Source: Saccharopolyspora sp. NFXS83
GTDB taxonomy: Bacteria; Actinomycetota; Actinomycetes; Mycobacteriales; Pseudonocardiaceae
Assembly: GCF_026241095.1 (NCBI RefSeq)
Contig: NZ_JAPFGB010000002.1
Location: 179,833 to 243,832, forward strand
Direction of reading: 5' to 3'
Length of the DNA: 64,000 nt
The notes under the pieces are model-generated. The model ran no database searches. It saw only the letters and a program-made list of their open reading frames with translations, and had not been told where the DNA came from. The translations under genes and the position numbers were made by a program. Numbering within the stretch: the stretch's first letter is position 1; each line of letters begins with the position of its first letter. Positions 26,382 through 33,525 of the stretch are shown piece by piece.

Positions 26382-27245
26382 TCAGTGGAACGGGGTGACG
26401 CACTTGGGCTCCGGATCTTCGGGATCAGCGGACGGCTCGCACAGGTCGCGCGGCCTCCCCGCGGGCCCGGCCTCGTTGCAGCACTTGATGTTGTCGCAGC
26501 AGTACTTCCCGGCCGGGCACCCGGTCGTCTCGTTGCAGTAGTCGCCTTGGGGAAGGCATCCCAGGCGGGTGCAGATCTCGCCGCTGCGGCAGCACTCGTT
26601 CCGGCAGCTCACCCCCGACGGGCAGCACTGCGACGACGTGGCCGCACCCGGCGGGCAGCACCTGCCCGCCCGGCACACGTCGGGCGGGACGCACAGCGTG
26701 CCGCCGCAGTTGACCGCCGCCTCCGGAACGCATCCGCCCAGGCTCGGTTCGCACCGTTCCCCCGGGTCGCAGCAGTCCGTGCCGCACACCTGCTGGTCCA
26801 GTCGGCACAGCGCGTGATCCGAGCACTGCCGTTCACCGGGGACGTAGCACCCGTTGCCGTGGCAGCACTCCTGGCCAGGCGGGCAGCACACGTTGAAGCT
26901 GGGGATGATTCCGTGCCAGTCGAAGACGGTGCAACACCCGTGGGTTTCCGGGCAGCACTCGGGCTGTCCCGTGTTCAGCCTCCTGCACAACTTCTCACCG
27001 GTCCCGCATTGCGGGAGCCGCGATTCGCGGCACCAGTTCGTGCAGGGGACCCGGCATTCCCGCTCGAGGAGCGCACCGGAAACGTCGCCGCCGTCCGCCA
27101 TGGCCATGCAGTCCCGCACGCAGTCCTCAACGCAGGCGTCCGCGGGGTGGACGGCGCCCTCACCCCCGGCCGGTCCTGCCCTCGCGCGGTAGTGCCGTCT
27201 CGTCCGGTAGAGCGAGTAGTCCGCCGTAGCGCCGGGCAATGACAT
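26382..27245 (-). CDS. Extremely cysteine-rich protein (about 44 Cys in 287 aa)
   Basis: By my count 44 of 287 residues are Cys, including ten CC pairs, spaced like granulin or knottin repeats (NVCCPPGQECCHGNGCY, GRCCPPGAATSSQCCPSG, YCCDNIKCCNE). No signal peptide or membrane segment is seen; the first 35 residues are basic and Gly/Ala-rich. ATG 27245 has GGGAGG upstream. It is last in the operon with the subtilisin and PatG-like genes (24-base gap). It could be a modified or cleaved substrate, a metal-binding protein or a disulfide-rich effector; none of these is established. Confidence 0.8.
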   Translation of the reverse strand: MSLPGATADYSLYRTRRHYRARAGPAGGEGAVHPADACVEDCVRDCMAMADGGDVSGALLERECRVPCTNWCRESRLPQCGTGEKLCRRLNTGQPECCPETHGCCTVFDWHGIIPSFNVCCPPGQECCHGNGCYVPGERQCSDHALCRLDQQVCGTDCCDPGERCEPSLGGCVPEAAVNCGGTLCVPPDVCRAGRCCPPGAATSSQCCPSGVSCRNECCRSGEICTRLGCLPQGDYCNETTGCPAGKYCCDNIKCCNEAGPAGRPRDLCEPSADPEDPEPKCVTPFH

Positions 27246-27269
27246 CGCGCCACGCTCCTCCCGACCGCG

Positions 27270-28211
27270 TCATCGGTCGTAGTACGGAGACAGTTTGGTG
27301 ACGAGGAACGGGAACTCCTCGGTGACGTCGACCCGGACGAAGAACTTCTCGGTCACATCGGTCGTGCGGCCGGTGTACGAGAAGATGACGTCCAGGATGG
27401 TGCGCATCCGCCCGCTCAGGCGCGACGGCCGGGTCTCGATCGCCGTCAGCGAAGCCCCCTCCGCGAAGGCCTCCGCCGTCTTGGCGTAGACGCTCGGATA
27501 GCGCACGACCAGGTAGTTCAACGCCCGGTGCTCGTCGGACGAACCCGCGTTGTCGGCGAGGTGCATGACCCGCTCGAACAACTCCTCCGCCGCCGAGCGG
27601 AACGGTTCCTCCGCGACCCCGTCGGGCTTGGGCAGCGAGCGCACGAGCGAACCCGCGTCGAACGAGTAGATCTGGTCGAACGTCACCACCGGGATCATCA
27701 ACCCGTTGCAGAGATCGGGTGGGGCGAGCGGGCCCCGCACGCCGATCAGCGCGTGCAGATCGGTCGACCGCGGGGCGGCGCGCAACGCCTCGACGAGCAA
27801 CGGCAGGTCGCCGGACTCGTGCGGACGCACGACGTAGGTTTCGAGCTCTCGAACGGTGAACACGTAGCACAGGTGCCTGGCCAGGTAACGGTTGCGCGGC
27901 TCGGCCAGCACGGCGTGCAGTGCTTCCCGATCGGTCAGGTCCGCGGTGTCGGCCTGACCGATCACCTGCGCGAACTCCTTCTCCACCCCCAGGCTCGGCA
28001 GGCGCGGTTCGACCCGGCCCAGCGCGTAGACGTACGGCGACGAGAACTCATCCCGCCCGTTCTCGCCGCTCGCCACGACGTCACCGCGACCGCAGGCCGC
28101 GCACTCGTGGGCTTGTCGGCTCGGCATCGGGTCGCGAGGTCGCGCCGCCGCGCCGCCGCGTGCCCCGGCCGGGGATTCCACCGCCTGCGGGGGCAGCTCG
28201 CGCTCATCCAT
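27270..28211 (-). CDS. PatG C-terminal-domain-like protein
   Basis: This 313-aa soluble protein has the stretch VYALGRVEPRLPSLGVEKEF, then NRYLARHLCYVFTVRELETY, NGLMIPVVTFDQIYSFD and an end with DVTEEFPFLVTKLSPYYDR. From memory these match the region downstream of the protease in cyanobactin PatG proteins and related stand-alone actinobacterial proteins. The first 50 residues are linker-like with one CAAC pair. It has no protease domain; that is encoded two genes upstream as a separate protein. It may recognise substrate or assemble the maturation complex. Function unproven. Confidence 0.75.
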   Translation of the reverse strand: MDERELPPQAVESPAGARGGAAARPRDPMPSRQAHECAACGRGDVVASGENGRDEFSSPYVYALGRVEPRLPSLGVEKEFAQVIGQADTADLTDREALHAVLAEPRNRYLARHLCYVFTVRELETYVVRPHESGDLPLLVEALRAAPRSTDLHALIGVRGPLAPPDLCNGLMIPVVTFDQIYSFDAGSLVRSLPKPDGVAEEPFRSAAEELFERVMHLADNAGSSDEHRALNYLVVRYPSVYAKTAEAFAEGASLTAIETRPSRLSGRMRTILDVIFSYTGRTTDVTEKFFVRVDVTEEFPFLVTKLSPYYDR

Positions 28212-28256
28212 GAGTTCGCTCCTTCCTCGATCGGAGATCCGCGCACCGGGTACTCC

Positions 28257-28493
28257 TCAGCGCCTCCGGCCGCTCCTGCCGGAGAGCACGACCCAGCGGT
28301 TGAGGACGGCGGCACGCCGCTCGCATCCGCGGCACGGCCGCACCCCCGCCGCGTAGGTGACGCGCTTGACCGCGTCCCCGAGACCGATGTCCTCCTCGGA
28401 GAGGAAAGCCGGGAGGGCGACCCGCGAAGGTCTCCTGATGCGCTCGGTGTCCTCGTCCTCGGGATCGACCCGAGGTTCGTCGTCGTCGACCAC
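28257..28493 (-). CDS. Small conserved CxxC protein (78 aa)
   Basis: The acidic N-terminus (DPEDEDTERIRRPS) is followed by a conserved-looking core, IGLGDAVKRVTYAAGVRPC and RGCERRAAVLNRW, with a CRGC motif. No signal peptide is present. It lies between the S8 protease gene (12-base gap) and the PatG-like gene (45-base gap). I recognise it only as a recurrent small partner of such operons. It is a candidate precursor peptide (acidic leader, Cys-containing core) or scaffold. Confidence 0.65.
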   Translation of the reverse strand: MVDDDEPRVDPEDEDTERIRRPSRVALPAFLSEEDIGLGDAVKRVTYAAGVRPCRGCERRAAVLNRWVVLSGRSGRRR

Positions 28494-28505
28494 GTCCGTC
28501 CCTCC

Positions 28506-29384
28506 TCACCGCACGGTCCGCAGGACCTCGTGCGCCGCCCACGCGTCCAGCAGCGGCGGCACCACGCTCGGTCGGCACGGCGCGGACCGGTTCACCGCGA
28601 GCACGACCTCCGCCGGTGCGGCGCGCGGGAATTCCGACCACAGCAGCACGACCGCTCCCGCGACGACGGCCGCCGCGGCGCTCGTCCCGCCGATCGGGCG
28701 CAACCCGCCGTCCGCTCCGAGGCTGACCAGTCCCTCCGCGACCGCGCCCACTCCGCGCCGACCGATCGAGTGGCCGAGGTTCGAGTACGGCGCGAGGTTC
28801 CCTGCCAGGTCGTAGGCGGCCACCGGGATCACCGAGCGGTGCCCGGTGATCGTGGAGCCTCCGACGCTCGCCCGGTTCCCGGCCGCCGCCACCAGCACCA
28901 CGCCACGTGAGGAGGCGTAGTCCAACGCCTCCCGCACGACACGCGCCGCACCGCGCCGCTGGTCGAGCACCAGGCTCATGTTGATGACGGCGGCACCCGA
29001 TTCGGCCAGTCCGACGATCGCCGCGGCCAGCTCGTCCGGTGCCGCCGTCCCGCGACCCGGCCCTGCCGCGTCGTAGATCGGATGAACCAGCAGCGTCGCC
29101 CCGGGGCAGATGCCGGGGGCGCCGGACTCGCGATCGGCCACGAGCACGCCCGCCACGGCCGTCGCATGATCGGACGCGTCTCCTCCGCCCTGGCCCTCAG
29201 GCTGGACTTCCACCCTCGCCTCGGAGAAGCCGGGGTGGTCAGCGAGCACCACGCCGTCGATCAGCCCGACCCGGAGGTCCGGCAGGCCGCGGGTCCGCCG
29301 CATCAGCGGTGGCAGGGAGACCAGCCCGAGCGGATCCGGCGCCCCGACCGGACTCGGCGACCGCGCTCCGGAACCGGGTTGCAC
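28506..29384 (-). CDS. Cytosolic subtilisin-like (S8) protease of the PatA/PatG type
   Basis: This 292-aa protein has the catalytic triad Asp43 (VGLIDGVV), His73 (SDHATAVAGVL) and Ser235 (IGGTSAAAAVV), with the oxyanion Asn170 (VAAAGN). There is no signal peptide or propeptide, unlike secreted subtilases. This matches intracellular maturation proteases of cyanobactin-type pathways. The GTG start at 29384 lies 3 bases after the stop of the small beta-rich protein gene, so the two are translationally coupled. The C-terminal ~50 residues form a short extension. It probably processes a partner encoded in the operon. Confidence 0.88.
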   Translation of the reverse strand: MQPGSGARSPSPVGAPDPLGLVSLPPLMRRTRGLPDLRVGLIDGVVLADHPGFSEARVEVQPEGQGGGDASDHATAVAGVLVADRESGAPGICPGATLLVHPIYDAAGPGRGTAAPDELAAAIVGLAESGAAVINMSLVLDQRRGAARVVREALDYASSRGVVLVAAAGNRASVGGSTITGHRSVIPVAAYDLAGNLAPYSNLGHSIGRRGVGAVAEGLVSLGADGGLRPIGGTSAAAAVVAGAVVLLWSEFPRAAPAEVVLAVNRSAPCRPSVVPPLLDAWAAHEVLRTVR

Positions 29385-29387
29385 GGC

Positions 29388-29708
29388 TCACGCCGTGATC
29401 TCGTAGTTGACGGCGTAGTTGGAGTCGTCGCCGGAAAGCTGCGCGTTCAACTCCCCCTGCCCCACCTGATTGCGGTGCACCCAGAACCCGCCCAGGTAGT
29501 CGTTGTCCGAGCCGCTGTCGCGCTCCCAGAAGTCGACCAGGCCCTTGACGGAGAAGTTCGAGACCGTGCCGGGGTTGATCGTCTGTCCCTCGTCGATCTG
29601 CTGAACGCCGAATACCCGCTCGCCCCGGAAGTTGATGAACAGGTCGTCGGAGCCGAAGCCGTCGGACGTCTCGTGGCATATCACGGAATGAATGGTGAGA
29701 GTAGCCAT
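29388..29708 (-). CDS. Small beta-rich acidic protein, first gene of the protease operon
   Basis: This 106-aa acidic protein alternates short beta-strand-like segments and Asp/Gly turns (ETSDGFGSDDLFINF, WERDSGSDNDYLGGFWVH). It looks like a small beta-sandwich that might bind calcium through its Asp clusters. No signal peptide is seen. ATG 29708 has AAGGGGGA upstream, the strongest ribosome-binding site of the operon, so it is probably made in the largest amount. It could be the substrate or cargo of the following protease. No named family recognised. Confidence 0.7.
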   Translation of the reverse strand: MATLTIHSVICHETSDGFGSDDLFINFRGERVFGVQQIDEGQTINPGTVSNFSVKGLVDFWERDSGSDNDYLGGFWVHRNQVGQGELNAQLSGDDSNYAVNYEITA

Positions 29709-30170
29709 GCTTTCCCCCTTACGAGCCGAATGGCAGTTCTCCGCCGAGAGCACCGAACCGCGCGCCTTGCGGGCGCCACCGTCCTCGGGATCACCGGAGA
29801 TCGGTCATCCCAGAATCCCCGGCGGAGCCGGGTAGGAGTTCGCTCCCCGGGCCGCGGGCGGAGGCCGAAGCCACCTTGTGATCACGGCGGTTCGCCTTCG
29901 GTCCTCGCCGATCACTGCGTCGAGCGCGGCACCCCGAGGAGACATGACGACGTTAAGCCCGCTCGAAACCCGGATCCAGGGACTTCGGTCGTATTTCCGG
30001 CCGGGCGGGACCTCACCGGGCGCCGCGCACCCCGGATGCCCTCGGACGCTGCTGTCAAGGGCCCGTCACCTGCTGGGAATGCGCAGGCCTCCACGCTGGT
30101 TCTACCCCTCTGGCCGGAGTGCGATCGCGTCCGGTTCGTCGAACGGGAGCGAGGCGGCGTGAGGTCAGGG
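29709..30170. other. Divergent intergenic region before the protease operon and an MFS gene
   Basis: These 462 bases should contain both promoters. No coding frame with family similarity or clear operator was found. Confidence 0.4.
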
Positions 30171-31427
30171 ATGCCGATGCGGGCAAGCGGGTCCGACACG
30201 GGTGAGCGGTTGCCGCGCGAGATCTGGATCCTGGTCGCCGGCAGCTTCATCGTCGCGATCGGGATGGGCATCGTCTCCCCCGCGCTGCCGGCGTTCGCGA
30301 CCTCGTTCGACGTGGGGGTGACCGCGGCGTCGTTCATCGTGAGCGCGTTCGCCTTCATGCGGCTGGCCTTCGCCCCCGCGAGCGGGCGGCTCGTGGCGTG
30401 GTTCGGCGAGCGCCCGATCTACGTGTGGGGCGTGTCGATCGTCGGCGTGAGCAGCGCGGCCTGCGCCTTCGCCGACTCGTACTGGCAGCTGCTGGTGTTC
30501 CGGGCGCTCGGCGGCACCGGTTCGACGATGTTCACCGTGTCCGTGGTGGCGCTGCTGGTGCGGCTGTCGCCGCCGCAGCAGCGCGGGCGGGCCTCCGGGC
30601 TGTGGGCGACGAGCTTCCTGCTGGGCAACGTCTCCGGCCCGATCATCGGCAGCCTCCTGGTCGGCTACTCGCTGCGGCTGCCGTTCCTGATCTACGGTGC
30701 AGCGCTGTTCCTGGCCGCGTTCGTCGGCTGGCTGCTGCTGCGGAAGTCGACGCTGGCCGCGCCGGTGAAGGACGACGTCCCGGCGATGACGGTCCGCGAG
30801 GCGCTCCGGTCGCGGATCTACCGGGCGGCGATGCTGTCCAACTTCAGCACCGGCTGGGCGGTGTTCGGCGTGCGCATCGCGCTGATCCCGCTGTTCGTGG
30901 TCGAGGTGCTGCACTCCACGCAGGCGATGGCCGGGGTGGCGCTGTCGGTGTTCGCCGTCGGCAACGCGGCGGTGATCATGCTGTCCGGGCGGTTCTCCGA
31001 CCGCCACGGCCGGAAGCCGATGGCGCTGCTCGGGCTCGCCGTCTCGGTGGTCGGCACCGCGGCGCTGGGGTTCAGCGGCTCCATCGCGGTCTTCCTGGTG
31101 GCGTCGCTGGTCGCCGGGGTGGGCGCGGGACTGCTCAACCCGGCGCAGAACGCGGCCGTCGCCGACCTGCTCGGCAGCAAGGGCAAGGGCGGCCCGGTGC
31201 TGGCCGCGTTCCAGATGGCCGCCGACGTCGGAGCGATCGTGGGGCCGCTGGTCACGGGCCTGATCGCCGACGCCATCTCGTACCAGGTGGCCTTCGGGGT
31301 GACGGCCCTGACCGCTGTGCTCGCACTGGGCGCGTGGCTCACGGCTCCTGAGACCAGCGGCGGCCCTCCCGCGTCGGAGTCGGTCCACCCGGACACCGAC
31401 ATCGACCCGGAACGAGCTGCGAAGTAG
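30171..31427 (+). CDS. MFS transporter (multidrug-type exporter)
   Basis: This 418-aa protein has about twelve membrane helices. The motif-A region between helices 2 and 3 is SGRLVAWFGERPIY and the second loop carries SGRFSDRHGRKPMA. GNVSGPIIGSLL fits the antiporter motif of drug exporters. The tail (SESVHPDTDIDPERAAK) is cytosolic. It could export the product of the divergent protease operon, but this is only positional. GTG 30159 is an alternative start. Confidence 0.85.
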   Translation: MPMRASGSDTGERLPREIWILVAGSFIVAIGMGIVSPALPAFATSFDVGVTAASFIVSAFAFMRLAFAPASGRLVAWFGERPIYVWGVSIVGVSSAACAFADSYWQLLVFRALGGTGSTMFTVSVVALLVRLSPPQQRGRASGLWATSFLLGNVSGPIIGSLLVGYSLRLPFLIYGAALFLAAFVGWLLLRKSTLAAPVKDDVPAMTVREALRSRIYRAAMLSNFSTGWAVFGVRIALIPLFVVEVLHSTQAMAGVALSVFAVGNAAVIMLSGRFSDRHGRKPMALLGLAVSVVGTAALGFSGSIAVFLVASLVAGVGAGLLNPAQNAAVADLLGSKGKGGPVLAAFQMAADVGAIVGPLVTGLIADAISYQVAFGVTALTAVLALGAWLTAPETSGGPPASESVHPDTDIDPERAAK

Positions 31428-31494
31428 ACCTGGCCGACGCCGGAAGTCGCTCCACCGCAGCGGATTCGTGGACGTCGTCGGCGAAGTTCGGTGT

Positions 31495-31531
31495 GCGGCG
31501 AGGTTCCCGGCCCGGCCGGGAACCTCGCCGC
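31495..31531. terminator. Perfect 18-bp bidirectional hairpin terminator
   Basis: Arms 31495-31512 and 31514-31531 (core GAGGTTCCCGGCC) are exact complements. The hairpin lies between the convergent MFS and small secreted protein genes. Confidence 0.75.
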
Positions 31532-31554
31532 ATCATCCGGTCAGCACCGGATCA

Positions 31555-31782
31555 TCAGAGCTGGTAGGCCCACAGCTCGTACACGCCGACGCCGTTGCGG
31601 CGGCACTCGTGGCCCAGGCTCGTCCCGCCACCGCCGCCGTGCGCGTCCGCCCACGCCTTCTCGCAGGCGGCGGCGGTGCCGTACCACTTGCCGGTGTAGA
31701 CGTAGCCCTCCGCGGCGGCGGGCGCCGCGGTGACCAGCAGCATTCCCAGCCCGATCGCGGCACCGGTCGCAAGCCTCTTCAC
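31555..31782 (-). CDS. Small secreted protein (75 aa)
   Basis: GTG 31782 (GAGAGGA upstream) begins a Sec signal peptide (TGAAIGLGMLLVTAAPAAA). The mature ~50 residues contain two cysteines (AACEKAW, HECRRNG) that may form a disulfide, and aromatic residues (YVYTGKWYG, YELWAYQL). Function unknown. It is short enough to be missed by default gene callers. Confidence 0.7.
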   Translation of the reverse strand: MKRLATGAAIGLGMLLVTAAPAAAEGYVYTGKWYGTAAACEKAWADAHGGGGGTSLGHECRRNGVGVYELWAYQL

Positions 31783-32326
31783 AACGATCCTCTCGTCAGC
31801 CGATATGACCGCGCACCGGCCGAACACTCGGCCGGAATCGCTTCCCGAAGCGGGGCGGGAACCACGTCGATTCCTCCGCAGCACGGCACACCGGCCGGTC
31901 GGCGGCCGGAATCCGTTCCGCCCCGCCCGCCAAGTCGACCGCAACGGCGCGCCCCCGGCCGCCTGATCCCGCACCGGGGCCGAGGGTGTGGGGAAACCTC
32001 CCCCGAACATCAACTCGGCGGCGGAACTCAGCCGCAGGCGTCCGGGACGGCGCCGGTGCGCAGGAATTCCGCGGGACGTTCCAGCGCGGTTCGCGCTTCG
32101 GGGAGCCGTTGCGGGCTCCGGTGCGGAGCGCGCGGAGGCGGATCGATCGGCACCGCGTCGCCGGGCGGGTGCGGACCGGGCCACCCGACGCGGGAACCGA
32201 CCGGCTCCTGCCGGTCCGGACCGCCCGCGCGTCCGGCGGCACCCTCGCCGACCTCCGATCGGATTACTCCGCTTCCAGGCGGGGTAGGCGGGGGCAGCCC
32301 AGTACCCCGTCCCCGTTGAGGAGAAC
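31783..32326. other. Non-coding stretch
   Basis: These 544 bases hold no frame with recognisable similarity. Several long open frames are side-effects of high GC. No clear operator was seen. Confidence 0.45.
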
Positions 32327-32437
32327 ATGGCTGGCTTCGACTCGGTCGGCGAGAACACATGGTGGATGGGATTCCGGTGCGGCGGCTGGGAAGCGCGGAC
32401 CGCGACCCGCACCGTGCTCACCTCCACGCCCGAGTAG
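32327..32437 (+). CDS. 36-aa ORF, possibly truncated by a nonsense codon
   Basis: ATG 32327 follows a strong ribosome-binding site (TTGAGGAGAAC). The frame encodes VGENTWWMGFRCGGWEART and then meets TAG at 32435. Reading on, it continues as FHLRARLDACENERRVPSKD without a stop for some distance, and CCCGAGTAG could derive from CCCGAGGAG. It is a possible broken small gene upstream of the SDR. Confidence 0.4.
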   Translation: MAGFDSVGENTWWMGFRCGGWEARTATRTVLTSTPE

Positions 32438-32570
32438 TTCCACCTGCGCGCCAGGCTCGACGCCTGCGAGAACGAGCGGCGCGTGCCGTCGAAGGACTGG
32501 GGGCACTCGATCCCGCGCGACCACGTGCCGGGCGAGCCCGGACGAACCGCACGACGAAGGAGGCGCCATC

Positions 32571-33437
32571 ATGGCCGACCAGAACTCCACTCCCCCGCCG
32601 CAGCAGCAGACCCCGCCCGGATCGAGCGAGGCGATGGTGCCCGCTCCCCGTGACGAGATGGCCGACTACCGGGGCCGAGGACTGCTCGAAGGCAAGCGCG
32701 CGCTGATCACCGGAGGCGACTCCGGGATCGGCCGCGCGGTGGCGGTGGCGTTCGCGAAGGAAGGGGCCGACGTGGCCATCGCCTACTACGCGGACCTGGA
32801 GGACTCCGACGCCGAGCACACCGCCGAACTCGTCCGCGCCCAGCAGCGCCGCTGCGAGCTGCACAAGACCGACCTCGGCTCGGAAGCCGCCTGCCAGGAG
32901 CTCGTCGACGGGGTCGCCGACGAGCTGGGCGGGCTCGACCTGCTGGTCAACCACGCCGGGACCCAGGCGCCGGTGGAGGAGTTCGTCGACACCACCACCG
33001 AGCAGTTCGACCGCACCTTCAAGGTGAACGTCTACGCCCCGTTCTGGCTCATCCGCGCCGCGCTCGCGCACCTGCCCCGGGGGTCGGCGATCGTCAACAC
33101 CGGTTCGGTCAACGGGCTGCGCGGCAACAAGACGCTCATCGACTACGCCGCCAGCAAGGGCGCGGTGCACGTGCTCACGATGTCGCTGGCGCAATCGCTG
33201 GCGCAGCAGGGGATCCGGGTCAACTGCGTCGCGCCCGGCCCGGTGTGGACACCGCTGATCCCGGCCACCCTGCCGGAGAGCTCCGTGGAGGGCTTCGGCG
33301 AGCACGTGCCGATGGGACGCATGGCGCATCCGGACGAGATCGCGCCCTCGTACGTGTTCTTCGCCGCCGAACAGCTCTCCAGCTACTACACCGGCGAGGT
33401 CCTGGCACCCGTCGGCGGCGAGACCCATCCGGGGTGA
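32571..33437 (+). CDS. SDR oxidoreductase, stress-protein (YghA/Gsp39-like) type
   Basis: This 288-aa SDR has the typical Pro/Gln-rich head (PPPQQQTPPGSSEAMVPAP) before the cofactor loop ITGGDSGIGRAVAVAFAKEG. NHAGTQ, INTGSVN-type serine and YAASKGA catalytic motifs follow. The extended N-terminus marks the general-stress subgroup. Substrate unknown. ATG 32571 has AAGGAGG upstream. The phospholipase D gene follows 88 bases later. Confidence 0.9.
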   Translation: MADQNSTPPPQQQTPPGSSEAMVPAPRDEMADYRGRGLLEGKRALITGGDSGIGRAVAVAFAKEGADVAIAYYADLEDSDAEHTAELVRAQQRRCELHKTDLGSEAACQELVDGVADELGGLDLLVNHAGTQAPVEEFVDTTTEQFDRTFKVNVYAPFWLIRAALAHLPRGSAIVNTGSVNGLRGNKTLIDYAASKGAVHVLTMSLAQSLAQQGIRVNCVAPGPVWTPLIPATLPESSVEGFGEHVPMGRMAHPDEIAPSYVFFAAEQLSSYYTGEVLAPVGGETHPG

Positions 33438-33525
33438 CCTGGCAGGACGCAGCGCGCAATCCTCGCATTGCGCCCACGACCACGTCGTCCGGCGAGGCGA
33501 CGCGAAAGGCGGTGAGCGGCGCCCC

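Noticed and set aside
30159-30171. GTG 30159 as the MFS start
   Set aside because: It is in frame and possible, but GAGGTCAGGG directly precedes ATG 30171 and the four extra residues are not conserved-looking; kept as alternative only.
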